From NCBI GenBank assembly GCA_003161255.1, contig PMOQ01000072.1, positions 1-41,590 on the forward strand: a stretch of DNA of 41,590 nt, in the 5' to 3' direction. Positions 32,847 to 40,909 of the stretch are shown here, one piece after another (within the stretch, counting starts at the first letter, position 1; the number at the start of each line of letters is the position of its first letter). The translations under genes were made by a program, and so were the position numbers. The stretch is from Acidimicrobiaceae bacterium (lineage in GTDB: Bacteria > Actinomycetota > Acidimicrobiia > Acidimicrobiales > RAAP-2). The notes under the pieces are model-generated. The model was given only the letters and a program-made list of their open reading frames with translations, ran no database searches and had not been told where the DNA came from.

Positions 32847-33742
32847 TCGGCACCCTTGTCGCGCAATCCGGTGCGGCCCGCTTCAGCTGGAACCTGTTCG
32901 CCGACCTCGGCCAGATGCTGTCCTACGAGTTCATGCGGAACGCTTTCTTGGCCGGTGCGGTGGTCTCGGTGGTGGCCGGAATCGTCGGATACTTCGTCAT
33001 CCTCCGTCGGACCGCCTTCGCCGCGCACGCGCTCTCCCACGTCGGCTTCGCGGGAGCCGCCGGCGCCGTCGTGCTTTCCGTCAACCCCGTGTGGGGCCTG
33101 CTCGTCTTCTGCCTGGGCGGGGCCGCCGTGATGGGCGCCCTCGGGCAACGGATTCGAGAACGCGACACGGTCATCGGGATCGTCCTCTCCTTCATGCTCG
33201 GGCTCGGGGTCCTGTTCATCGCCCTCTACAACGGCTACTCGACGGAGGCCTACTCCATCTTGTTCGGCGAGATCCTCGGCATCAGCACCGGCGACGTGGT
33301 GCTCACCGTGGCCATCGGGGTGGTCGCCGTCGCTGCGATCGGGGCCATGTACCGCCCGCTCCTCTTCGCGTCGATCGACGAGGAGGTCGCCGTGGCCCGT
33401 CGGGTCCCGGTCCGCGTTCTGTCGGTGGCGTTCCTGCTCACGCTCGGTCTCGCCGTCGCGGTGGCCGTACAAGTGGTGGGTGTGCTGCTGATCTTCTCCC
33501 TACTGGTCACCCCGGCAGCGGTCGCCGACCGCCTCACCACCCGGCCGGCCGCGGCCATCGGGGTGTCGGTGGCCGTCGCCCTCGCGTGCACCTGGCTGGG
33601 CCTCGCGATCGGCTATTACTTCAGCTACCCGGTGAGCTTCTTCATCACCAGCCTGGCGTTCTTCGCCTACGGGGTCACCCGACTCTCCACCGGGATCGTC
33701 CGTCGTCGGCGACCAACCGCGGCGCTCGCATCGATCATCTGA
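32843..33742 (+). CDS. znuB: ZnuB-like zinc ABC transporter permease
   Basis: 299 residues with 8 or 9 transmembrane segments of the ABC-3 (metal ion) permease family. Seen: R-R-T-A-F-A-A-H-A-L-S-H-V-G-F-A-G near residue 57 and the conserved Q-V-V-G-V-L-L near 212. It forms the membrane channel for ZnuA-ZnuC. It overlaps znuC by 4 bp. The stop is directly followed by GAGGAG, the ribosome site of the LuxR-type gene, so that gene may belong to the same transcript. Confidence 0.92.
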   Translation: MIGTLVAQSGAARFSWNLFADLGQMLSYEFMRNAFLAGAVVSVVAGIVGYFVILRRTAFAAHALSHVGFAGAAGAVVLSVNPVWGLLVFCLGGAAVMGALGQRIRERDTVIGIVLSFMLGLGVLFIALYNGYSTEAYSILFGEILGISTGDVVLTVAIGVVAVAAIGAMYRPLLFASIDEEVAVARRVPVRVLSVAFLLTLGLAVAVAVQVVGVLLIFSLLVTPAAVADRLTTRPAAAIGVSVAVALACTWLGLAIGYYFSYPVSFFITSLAFFAYGVTRLSTGIVRRRRPTAALASII

Positions 33743-33754
33743 GGAGCGGCCGAC

Positions 33755-36700
33755 ATGGCCGCGGGCGCTACCGACGCCGCTCACTACCGACTCGGAAGCG
33801 CCGGGAGACAGTGGAGACCGTTGCCCTTGCTCCTCAACGCGGTCATCGCATGGGAGGCACGCCAGCAGCACGTCCGGCGACATCTGGAGGCCTCAAGAGC
33901 CCAGGAAACGGCGACGCCCTCGTCGCAGGCGCGCCGTGATGCGTTGCATCAACCAGCAGGCTGCTCGGTCCCTGCGCCAGACTTCGCCATGGCCGACGTG
34001 CTGTGTTCGGTGGTCGTTGGGCGCCAAACGGAGACCGATGCGCTCGAGACAGCGCTGGAAGGCGCCCGGTCCGGGCGCGGCGGCGTGATCGTGCTGACCG
34101 GCGAGGCCGGCATCGGCAAGTCTCGGCTGGTCCGTGAGCTGGTGGAGAATGCCGAGCAGAGCGGTGTGCTGCTCGCGGTGGGGCGGGCTGTGCCCGCGGC
34201 GGATGCTGCCCCGTATCGACCGCTGACCGAGGCCATGTTACGAGTCCTGCGGGAACGGCCGATGCCCGACGACGAGAGCTTGAGGCCCTGGCTTCCCGGG
34301 CTGTCGGCGATCATCCCTTCGGGCGGCGGCGGTCATGGTGAAGCGTCCAACGCGGCACGCGGTGAGGCGGTCATTCGCCTGCTCAGGACCCTGAGCGGGG
34401 AAAACACGGCTGTCATGGTGCTCGAGGATCTCCACTGGGCCGATCCCGACACGCTCGAGGTCGTCGAATATCTGGCTGGCAACCTGACCCGCGAGCGAAT
34501 CCTGTGCGTCATCACCGTCCGAAGCGAAGCTCGGTCCGCGGGGCTCGAGCTCATCCGCCGCTTGCGGGGCGTGCTCGGGGTCGTTCACCTGCCTCTCAAG
34601 AAGTTGGACGAGGACCAAGTGGAGCAGATGGTGCGGTCCTGTCTTCCCGCCGCGAGCGATCGGCTGCTCGCCCGGGTCACACAGAGCGCGGAGGGCATAC
34701 CACTCCTGGTCGAGGAGCTACTCGCGTCCCCGGGGGTGCCCCGATCATTCTCGGACACGGTGGCGGCCCGTCTCGCCGAATTCAGTGCGGAGGAACGGTT
34801 GGTGGTGGAGGCCGCCGCCCTGTTCGGGCGGAGTTTCGACTGGCATCTGCTCCCCGACACCACCGGCCTCGGACCCGACACGGTGGCCGCATCTCTGGAA
34901 CGGGCCGTCGACTGCCTGCTCGTCACCGTCGACGAGAACGCGTTTCGATTCCGCCACGCGCTCACCAGGGAAGCGGTGGTCGAGGCGATGCCGCCACCGC
35001 GGCGGGCCCAGCTCGCAGCCCGTGCCCTCGCCGCTGTTGAGGCGAAGGATCCGGATCTAGGGGAGGGAACCCGCGAACTGGCGGCCGATCTCGCAGCCCA
35101 GGCCGGTGACGTGAATCGAGCGGGAATCCTGTTGGCGGCCTCGGGGCGGGTCTCGGTGGAACGGGGGGCTCTGGCCACGGCGGTCGAGACACTCCTCCGG
35201 TCGATCCCGATGTTGGGCGGCAGCCCCGGCTTGATCACGGAGGCCGAGCGGACCCTCGTCGAGGCGTTTGCTCTTGCCGGTCGGGTGGACGAGGCCGTCG
35301 CGATCGGGAACCGCCTCATTGCGAGTCTCCGTGATCGCGGCGATACCGCCCAGGTCGCCGAGATACACCTGAGGTTGGCCCACGCGGCTGTGTCCGCGAC
35401 TCGATGGCCGGTTGCGGTCATCCACCTCGACGCCGCCAAGGAGTTGCTGGCCACCGAGACCCCTTCGGCGCTCGGGGCCACGGTTGCGGTGCTGGAGGCG
35501 GAGGTCGCGCTCGCGACCGACGATGTCGAACGCTCCCGGCAGCTGGCCACGGCGGCACTCGCCACGGCCGGGGTCGGTGCGGATGATCGCTGCCATGCTT
35601 TCGAGATACTCGGACGCAGCGAACGCCTCAATGACCTCGCCGCCGCTCGCCGGACATTCGAGAGCGCGCTCTCGACAGCCGAAGAGAACGGGCTGGAGTT
35701 CTGGCGACTACGGGCGCTTCACGAGCTGGGCACGGTTGAGATGTTCGAGCGCGGAGGCCCCAACCGCCTCTACGAGGCGCGCGTCAGTGCTGCGGGATTG
35801 GGCGCCCTGAGCACGGTCGCGGTCATCGACCTCCAGCTTGCGGCGGCCCTCGATGCCGAGTTCGCCCTCGATGCGGGCGCAGCCCATGCCCGGGAGTCCC
35901 TCGAGTTGTCCGAAAGCCTGGGCCTCGATCAGGTGAAGACCAAGGCGCTCTACTTCTTGGCCGAGAACCACACCTACCGGCTGGACCGTTCGGAGATGGA
36001 GCGCCATATCGCCCTGGCGCGTTCGGCGGGGGCCGACGACCCCGCTGGGGAAGGCTTCGCCTGGGGCGCTCGGGGCACCCTGGCGTTCCTCGAGGACGAC
36101 TGGTCGGGTGCGCTTGACGCGCTCGGTCGTGCGATCGGCATCTTCGCAGAGTTGCCTCATGCCGAACCCGCCAATTTCCGCAGTCTCTGGCCATTGCTGT
36201 TGGCTCACGCGGCCGACGAGAGGGCCGAACCGGCCCTCGAGCAGGCGCGCCGGGCGGGGATCGACCGAGCTTTCGCCAACCGCGGGATCCTCGGCTACGC
36301 CGAAGCGATCATCGTTGGTCGTGATGATCCGAGCCGGGCGACCCAGTTGGCCCTGGAGGCGGACGCCGACCTCACGTTCTCCGGCCCTTGGGGCCACTTC
36401 CCCCGGTTGTGCGCCGCCGAATCCGCACGCTCCGATCGCTGGGGAGATCCCGAGCGGTGGCTGCACACTGCAGCCGATTGCTTTGCCGTGCACGGCCTCG
36501 AGCAACTCGTCGCCCGCTGCCGACAACTGCTCGATGCCGAGAAGCCGAATGGGTGGACCCGTCTTCGAATCACGGCCCGGGAGACCGACGTGTTGGAGCT
36601 GGTCACAGCCGGACTGAACAACCGGGACATCGCAGCCCGCCTGCAGCTGTCACCGCGCACGGTCGAGAAGCACGTCGAGAGCCTCATGCGCAAGACCGGC

Positions 36701-36790
36701 GCGCGTTCTCGGACCCAGCTCGCCATCGCCGCTACCGCAAGAAATGAAAACCCCCCGCGACCGCGTTCAGGCAATCCGCCGAACCGATGA
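33755..36790 (+). CDS. LuxR-type large ATPase (LAL) regulator
   Basis: 1011 residues from the ATG at 33755, which has GAGGAG 8 bases upstream. Family homology begins only at V-V-G-R-Q-T-E near residue 87. An alternative ATG at 33989 gives 933 residues but lacks a ribosome site. Walker A is G-E-A-G-I-G-K-S near residue 116, with Walker B-like V-L-E-D-L-H-W-A-D near 222. A long helical TPR-like middle follows. The C-terminal LuxR helix-turn-helix has T-A-R-E-T-D-V-L-E-L-V-T-A-G, then N-N-R-D-I-A and S-P-R-T-V-E-K-H-V. The target genes are unknown; it lies between the zinc operon and the cupins. Confidence 0.88.
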   Translation: MAAGATDAAHYRLGSAGRQWRPLPLLLNAVIAWEARQQHVRRHLEASRAQETATPSSQARRDALHQPAGCSVPAPDFAMADVLCSVVVGRQTETDALETALEGARSGRGGVIVLTGEAGIGKSRLVRELVENAEQSGVLLAVGRAVPAADAAPYRPLTEAMLRVLRERPMPDDESLRPWLPGLSAIIPSGGGGHGEASNAARGEAVIRLLRTLSGENTAVMVLEDLHWADPDTLEVVEYLAGNLTRERILCVITVRSEARSAGLELIRRLRGVLGVVHLPLKKLDEDQVEQMVRSCLPAASDRLLARVTQSAEGIPLLVEELLASPGVPRSFSDTVAARLAEFSAEERLVVEAAALFGRSFDWHLLPDTTGLGPDTVAASLERAVDCLLVTVDENAFRFRHALTREAVVEAMPPPRRAQLAARALAAVEAKDPDLGEGTRELAADLAAQAGDVNRAGILLAASGRVSVERGALATAVETLLRSIPMLGGSPGLITEAERTLVEAFALAGRVDEAVAIGNRLIASLRDRGDTAQVAEIHLRLAHAAVSATRWPVAVIHLDAAKELLATETPSALGATVAVLEAEVALATDDVERSRQLATAALATAGVGADDRCHAFEILGRSERLNDLAAARRTFESALSTAEENGLEFWRLRALHELGTVEMFERGGPNRLYEARVSAAGLGALSTVAVIDLQLAAALDAEFALDAGAAHARESLELSESLGLDQVKTKALYFLAENHTYRLDRSEMERHIALARSAGADDPAGEGFAWGARGTLAFLEDDWSGALDALGRAIGIFAELPHAEPANFRSLWPLLLAHAADERAEPALEQARRAGIDRAFANRGILGYAEAIIVGRDDPSRATQLALEADADLTFSGPWGHFPRLCAAESARSDRWGDPERWLHTAADCFAVHGLEQLVARCRQLLDAEKPNGWTRLRITARETDVLELVTAGLNNRDIAARLQLSPRTVEKHVESLMRKTGARSRTQLAIAATARNENPPRPRSGNPPNR

Positions 36791-36801
36791 GCCCTGGCGC
36801 A

Positions 36802-37323
36802 CTATCGGCCCGCCAATGACGCCAGGTGGGCCTGTGCCTCCTCTTCCTCCATGCACGGCCCGACCGTGCTGATGTCGTGCTCCTCCATGACTCGACTCAA
36901 TGCCTCGAGGCTCGGCTCATCCGTCGGCGTCGTGGTCTCGGCGATGCCGGCGGGTTGGCCGAGCTCTCGCATGAGGCCAATGAAGCTGTCGTTGGCATGC
37001 ACCATGAGCACCCGAGCGGGGCCACCCATGACCCGGAATGTGTGCGGCACACCCCGGGGAAAGGGAACCCACTCACCGGGACCGGCGACCCAGACCTCAT
37101 CGCCGCAGCGAAGCACCATCTGCCCATCTAGGAGGTAAAAGCTGTCGTCGAGGTCGTGATGCACGTGGAGCGGAGGGGAAGCCCCTTCGGGCACGGTCCC
37201 TTCGGCCACGACCGGACCGCCGTCCTCGCCGGACGACAATTCGGTTACCAGGACACCGAGAGCCAGCCAAGACCGCCTGGTCGTTCGTGTGTTCGTCGTT
37301 TCCTGCCCTGTTCTGGCGCTCAT
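36802..37323 (-). CDS. Cupin-domain protein
   Basis: 173 residues with a single cupin barrel. Motif 1 is P-P-L-H-V-H-H-D-L-D-D-S-F-Y near residue 50 (His-x-His plus an acidic residue for metal). Motif 2 is G-V-P-H-T-F-R-V near 92. A helical tail ends in an Asp/Glu-rich segment. It probably binds a metal and acts as a dioxygenase, isomerase or ligand sensor. It is convergent with the LuxR gene (11 bp) and divergent from a second cupin across a gap holding a long inverted repeat. Confidence 0.85.
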   Translation of the reverse strand: MSARTGQETTNTRTTRRSWLALGVLVTELSSGEDGGPVVAEGTVPEGASPPLHVHHDLDDSFYLLDGQMVLRCGDEVWVAGPGEWVPFPRGVPHTFRVMGGPARVLMVHANDSFIGLMRELGQPAGIAETTTPTDEPSLEALSRVMEEHDISTVGPCMEEEEAQAHLASLAGR

Positions 37324-37397
37324 CGCGACCCCTCCGCTTTGGTTGGCCGTTCCTCGGTCGACCGATGGGCTCCATGGTCACCCGACGTTCCCCCTTT

Positions 37398-37457
37398 CGC
37401 ATCGGGTGAAACACGTAGCTCCGATGCGACGGTGAACTACGTGTTTTCCCCGATGCG
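37398..37457. repeat. Long inverted repeat between divergent cupin genes
   Basis: CGCATCGGGTGAAACACGTAG-type left arm (37398-37418) pairs with the right arm (37437-37457) in 19 of 21 positions, separated by 18 bp. The inner halves are AAACACGTAG and CTACGTGTTT, 10 bp perfectly matched. It is centred in the 187-bp gap between genes reading outwards at 37323 and 37511. This is the position expected for an operator serving both genes. Confidence 0.65.
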
Positions 37458-37510
37458 CCACGGACGGACCGGGTGCATAGTCAGGACAAAGCCGAGCCGA
37501 CGGAGGGTCC

Positions 37511-37849
37511 ATGACCTGCGAAGCCAAGAACCTCGACACACCCGACGTGACGCGCACTTTCGAACACGGGGATCTCCACCTGGTAAATCTGCCTGGCGCG
37601 ACCATCGGTCGAGCCAGTTTCCGCCCCGGTTGGCGGTGGTCGATCGACGTCAAGCCGCTCGTCGGCACCGACTCGTGCCAGGGTCACCACATCTCCTATG
37701 TCGTCTCAGGACACCTTCACGTGCGCATGGACGACGGGGCCGAACTCGAGCTCGGCCCCGGCGACGGCCACGTGGTCGGAGCCGGTCACGACGCGTGGGT
37801 CGTCGGCGACGAGCCGTGCGTGACGATCGACTTCATTCCCTCGGACTAA
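37511..37849 (+). CDS. Small cupin-domain protein
   Basis: 112 residues, a minimal cupin. Motif 1 is G-H-H-I-S-Y-V-V-S-G near residue 57, and motif 2 is G-A-G-H-D-A-W-V-V-G near 94. It has no signal peptide. The metal-ligand pattern resembles sensor or storage cupins. GGAGG lies before the ATG (in gacggagggtccatg). It is divergent from the first cupin and presumably controlled by the same inverted repeat. The ligand is unknown. Confidence 0.85.
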   Translation: MTCEAKNLDTPDVTRTFEHGDLHLVNLPGATIGRASFRPGWRWSIDVKPLVGTDSCQGHHISYVVSGHLHVRMDDGAELELGPGDGHVVGAGHDAWVVGDEPCVTIDFIPSD

Positions 37850-37936
37850 GCAGGGACGAGCGGCGAGGCGGGCGTCTCGGCAACCGAGCCGCCGCCGGTA
37901 GTCGCAGCCCGGAGCGCTCGCTGAATGCCCGCGGGC

Positions 37937-39580
37937 TCAGACGGGCTCCCCCGACTTGCACCACGCGTTCGACGGCACGCCCGCACAGGGGTTGGGCATC
38001 GTCGCCAGTTTCGGGAGTGGGTGCATCACCACCCCGGTGAAGAGCGGGTACTTGGCTGTCGGAGAGCATGGCCCGAAGCCCGTATCGCAGAGCGCCTGAC
38101 TCAGCAAGGCCGAATTGGCGTTGGGGGCCGTCGTGATTGGGCCGCACTTCGCCTGTGTCTTCTCGAGGTTTGCCGGCACGCTCCCCTGAGGGGCGACGTT
38201 GCCCCTGAAACAGTTCTGGATCTGATGACCCTCGAGGGTGAGCTCTCCGAAGTCCACATTCGACGGGTTTCCGAAGAACCCGTCGTTGCTGAAGGTGTTG
38301 TGGATCAACGCGTCCCCCTGGGGGTCATAGACACAACCGAATCCCGTGACTTCGGTCCCGCCCGTCTTCGAACAGCTCTGGTTCTCCACCGGTGGATTCT
38401 CATCGGGATACGGCACGAAGAGGATTCCCCAGGCGCCGTCGTTGGCGAACCGGTTGTCCATCACGGTGTCGTTCTTCCCCCCTGACAGCGTCATGCCCGT
38501 ACCGGTTGGACCGTTGCTGGCCGATCCAGCCTGGGGCACGTTGGGGTTGTTGTTGTTGTGGAAGTAATCGTCGATCACCACCCAGCACGAGTGGGTGTGC
38601 GTGATCGGGCTGATCTTGTTGCCCGGACACGCCCCGTTCTGGGGTGCCGGAGGGTCACCATCGATCTGCGTGTTGGTGTCCAACCCGTCCTTGTTGTTGT
38701 CGAACTGGGAGTGTGTGATGACGATGGACCCTCCCGAGTTCGTCCCCGAGTAGCCGAGCGCGTTGTCCTCCATCCACGCATTCGAGATGGTCGTGCTGCA
38801 GACCTGTTTGCATGCGCCGACATACATGCCCGAGTCGTTGAAGTTGTTCGCGTACACCTGGTTCCAGGTGCCCCCTGAGGAGTTCGACGAGAAGATCCCG
38901 TACTGGGCCGCGGTGGCCTCGGCATCGCTGATCGACCCGTTTGGGCCGAAGAAGGTGGAGGTCGCGGTGAGATAGCTGCCCGAATACCCGTGCAGACCCA
39001 CCTGCCCGGACTCGGCGCCGCCGTTCCACCAGATCTCGTTGCCGGAGTCGCCCGATCCGGCGAGGAAGTTGCAGGCGGTGAGGTTCTGCACGCTCACTCC
39101 GTTGGCCTTCCAAATCACGATCCCGTTGCGGCCGTACGGGACGCCACCGGCCCCGGGCGCGCCGAAGTCCTGCCACTGCGGGGAGGCGTCGCACGCCTGG
39201 GGTGCTCCCGCCTTGGTGCCGTCGACGACCACGGTGCTGCGGTTCATGCCACGCAGATGGAGATCCGGTGTCGTGATCAAGACGCCGGCAAAGTCGCCGT
39301 CGTCGTGCATGGCCGGAACGGATGCCACGGCCGGAGACTCGTCGGCGGTCTCGTGGTAGTCACCGGGCCCGATCAGGATCCAGTCACCGGGGCGAGCCGC
39401 ATCGACAGCGGCCTGGACGCTCGAGAACTGACCGCGGACGCCGTGGAACGAGCCGACCAGGAGGACCTTGGGGCCCACAGCCGCAGCCGGGTTCGCACCC
39501 GTCGCCACGCCGAGCACCGTCGTGCCGATCGCGATGGCGAACGCCATCATTCCAATGAAACCGCGTCGACCGATCAACAT
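37937..39580 (-). CDS. Secreted right-handed beta-helix protein with Tat-like signal
   Basis: 547 residues. The N-terminus has R-R-G-F-I-G followed by a hydrophobic stretch and an A-A-A-type cleavage site near residue 35, matching a Tat signal. Mature sequence holds parallel beta-helix features: I-Q-A-A-like V-Q-A-A-V-D-A-A-R-P-G-D-W-I near residue 55, then many Asn-, Gly- and Ser-rich turns such as N-N-N-N-P-N. Several Cys pairs suggest disulfides. Such proteins bind or cleave polysaccharides; no catalytic motif could be identified. GGGAGG precedes the ATG. The neighbouring gene is a methyltransferase on the same strand. Confidence 0.82.
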   Translation of the reverse strand: MLIGRRGFIGMMAFAIAIGTTVLGVATGANPAAAVGPKVLLVGSFHGVRGQFSSVQAAVDAARPGDWILIGPGDYHETADESPAVASVPAMHDDGDFAGVLITTPDLHLRGMNRSTVVVDGTKAGAPQACDASPQWQDFGAPGAGGVPYGRNGIVIWKANGVSVQNLTACNFLAGSGDSGNEIWWNGGAESGQVGLHGYSGSYLTATSTFFGPNGSISDAEATAAQYGIFSSNSSGGTWNQVYANNFNDSGMYVGACKQVCSTTISNAWMEDNALGYSGTNSGGSIVITHSQFDNNKDGLDTNTQIDGDPPAPQNGACPGNKISPITHTHSCWVVIDDYFHNNNNPNVPQAGSASNGPTGTGMTLSGGKNDTVMDNRFANDGAWGILFVPYPDENPPVENQSCSKTGGTEVTGFGCVYDPQGDALIHNTFSNDGFFGNPSNVDFGELTLEGHQIQNCFRGNVAPQGSVPANLEKTQAKCGPITTAPNANSALLSQALCDTGFGPCSPTAKYPLFTGVVMHPLPKLATMPNPCAGVPSNAWCKSGEPV

Positions 39581-39655
39581 GTTGCCTCCCCCCCTGGGTC
39601 GCTCGACCCTACCGACGCCGCCTGGCCCTCGCCACCAAGCCGAGTGACCGGTGGG

Positions 39656-40522
39656 TCAGCGGGTGGCCACGATGACGTCGGCCAACGGCGACCCGGCCGG
39701 GAGCCGTGTCCGGGTGCCCTTCCAGCCGGTACGGGTCAACAGGTCGGCGAAGTACCCCTCGTCAAAACCCAGCTCCAACCACCCGTGGGTGCGGGTCGAC
39801 CAGAGTGAGTAGCCGTCCAGACGCAGGCCCCACGGATAGCTCATCGGGGCGATCGGCTCGCCCGCCCACAGGACCTTGCCACCCGGCCCGACGATGTCGG
39901 CCAGGTGGCCAAGCATCGCCACGTGATCCGAACAGTGGTGGAAGGACTCGTAGAAGATCGCCGCGTCGAACCGCGTATCGGTGGTGAACTCGAGCATGCC
40001 CCCGTTCACAACCGTCAGCCGACTTCCGGCCCGGCTCCTCCGTTCGGTGAGGTCGCAGAAGCGTCGCTCGACCTCGACCGCTGTGACCTCGAAACCCATC
40101 GTCGCGAGGTCGATGGTCAGGTTGCCCCAGCCGGACCCGAACTCAACGATGCGGGCCGGAGGGTTGAGGCCGAGCGTCGCGACGATGAACCCGCGGGCGA
40201 CCAACTCCTCTCCGACCACCTTGGTCGATCGCGTCGAGAACGGGTACGGGGCGCTGACGGCCTCCTCGAGGTCGAACGGGCTGGCCTCGTTGGCGATCGA
40301 GTAGTCCGCTCGGCCCGAGACCGATTTGTAGAGCGTCCAGACCCACTCGCGGTACTCCTCCGAGAACGGGTCCTCCGGTCGGTCGGTCGGCGGAGCCATG
40401 TGGAAGCCACGAAGGAACTCGCGGGCCGCGTCCTCGGAAACTGCGAACAGCTTCGCGGCCTCCTCCAGCTGGGCATCCAACTCGTCCAGCGTCACGACCC
40501 GGGGCGCTTTGTGCCCGCGCAT
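39656..40522 (-). CDS. SAM-dependent methyltransferase
   Basis: 288 residues. The class I SAM motif is I-V-E-F-G-S-G-W-G-N near residue 124, with V-T-A-V-E-V-E at the end of beta-2. F-Y-E-S-F-H-H-C-S-D near 183 lies at the motif-IV position. The N-terminal 100 residues are helical and acidic. The substrate is unknown. The start is the ATG at 40522; GTG or other starts further upstream would add Arg/Pro-rich sequence. It reads toward the beta-helix gene and may share a transcript with it. Confidence 0.8.
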   Translation of the reverse strand: MRGHKAPRVVTLDELDAQLEEAAKLFAVSEDAAREFLRGFHMAPPTDRPEDPFSEEYREWVWTLYKSVSGRADYSIANEASPFDLEEAVSAPYPFSTRSTKVVGEELVARGFIVATLGLNPPARIVEFGSGWGNLTIDLATMGFEVTAVEVERRFCDLTERRSRAGSRLTVVNGGMLEFTTDTRFDAAIFYESFHHCSDHVAMLGHLADIVGPGGKVLWAGEPIAPMSYPWGLRLDGYSLWSTRTHGWLELGFDEGYFADLLTRTGWKGTRTRLPAGSPLADVIVATR

Positions 40523-40909
40523 CGCCCGAACGCGGCGCACCGCTGGCTCCGGAAGCACAGCGACGGCCGCTCTCCGGACGCGGCCCCCCGGCCCGCTCGG
40601 GGCGGACAGCGTCGTGTTCGGACGAGGCACCGGTGCAGCCCACCATGAACCACGCTCAGGCGCAACGACGCCGCCGGTGGCTGCCACCGAGCGTCGATGG
40701 GACAGCAACTTTTCAAAAAAACATTTCCCAGGTGGCGGTACTTGTGGGACGCTTGTGAGACGTAGTGCAGTGCACACTGTCGACGGTGCCTACGAAGGCC
40801 GTTGACACCAGGGCGGAGCATTGATCCGTCAGGCAAAGATGGTCGCCTGGCTGACGGGGAGCGAGTGGCGAAACCGACGCCCCTTCGGAATGTCGAACCG
40901 AGAGGACGT
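40523..40909. other. Intergenic region before the AAA ATPase gene
   Basis: This 387-bp gap between divergent methyltransferase and AAA genes contains no convincing gene. It has an AT-rich patch (about 40705-40735) and a tandem 11-bp repeat (40741-40762), listed separately. AGAGGA at 40901-40906 is the likely ribosome site of the AAA gene. Confidence 0.5.
40741..40762. repeat. Tandem 11-bp direct repeat
   Basis: Two adjacent copies, CTTGTGGGACG and CTTGTGAGACG, differ at one base. They occupy a promoter-like position in the gap between divergent genes. Spacing of one helical turn would place two protein subunits on the same face of the DNA. This could be chance. Confidence 0.35.

Noticed and set aside
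40767-40780. A short palindrome-like GTGCAGTGCACAC element in the AAA gene promoter
   Set aside because: The symmetry is imperfect and short; chance cannot be excluded.
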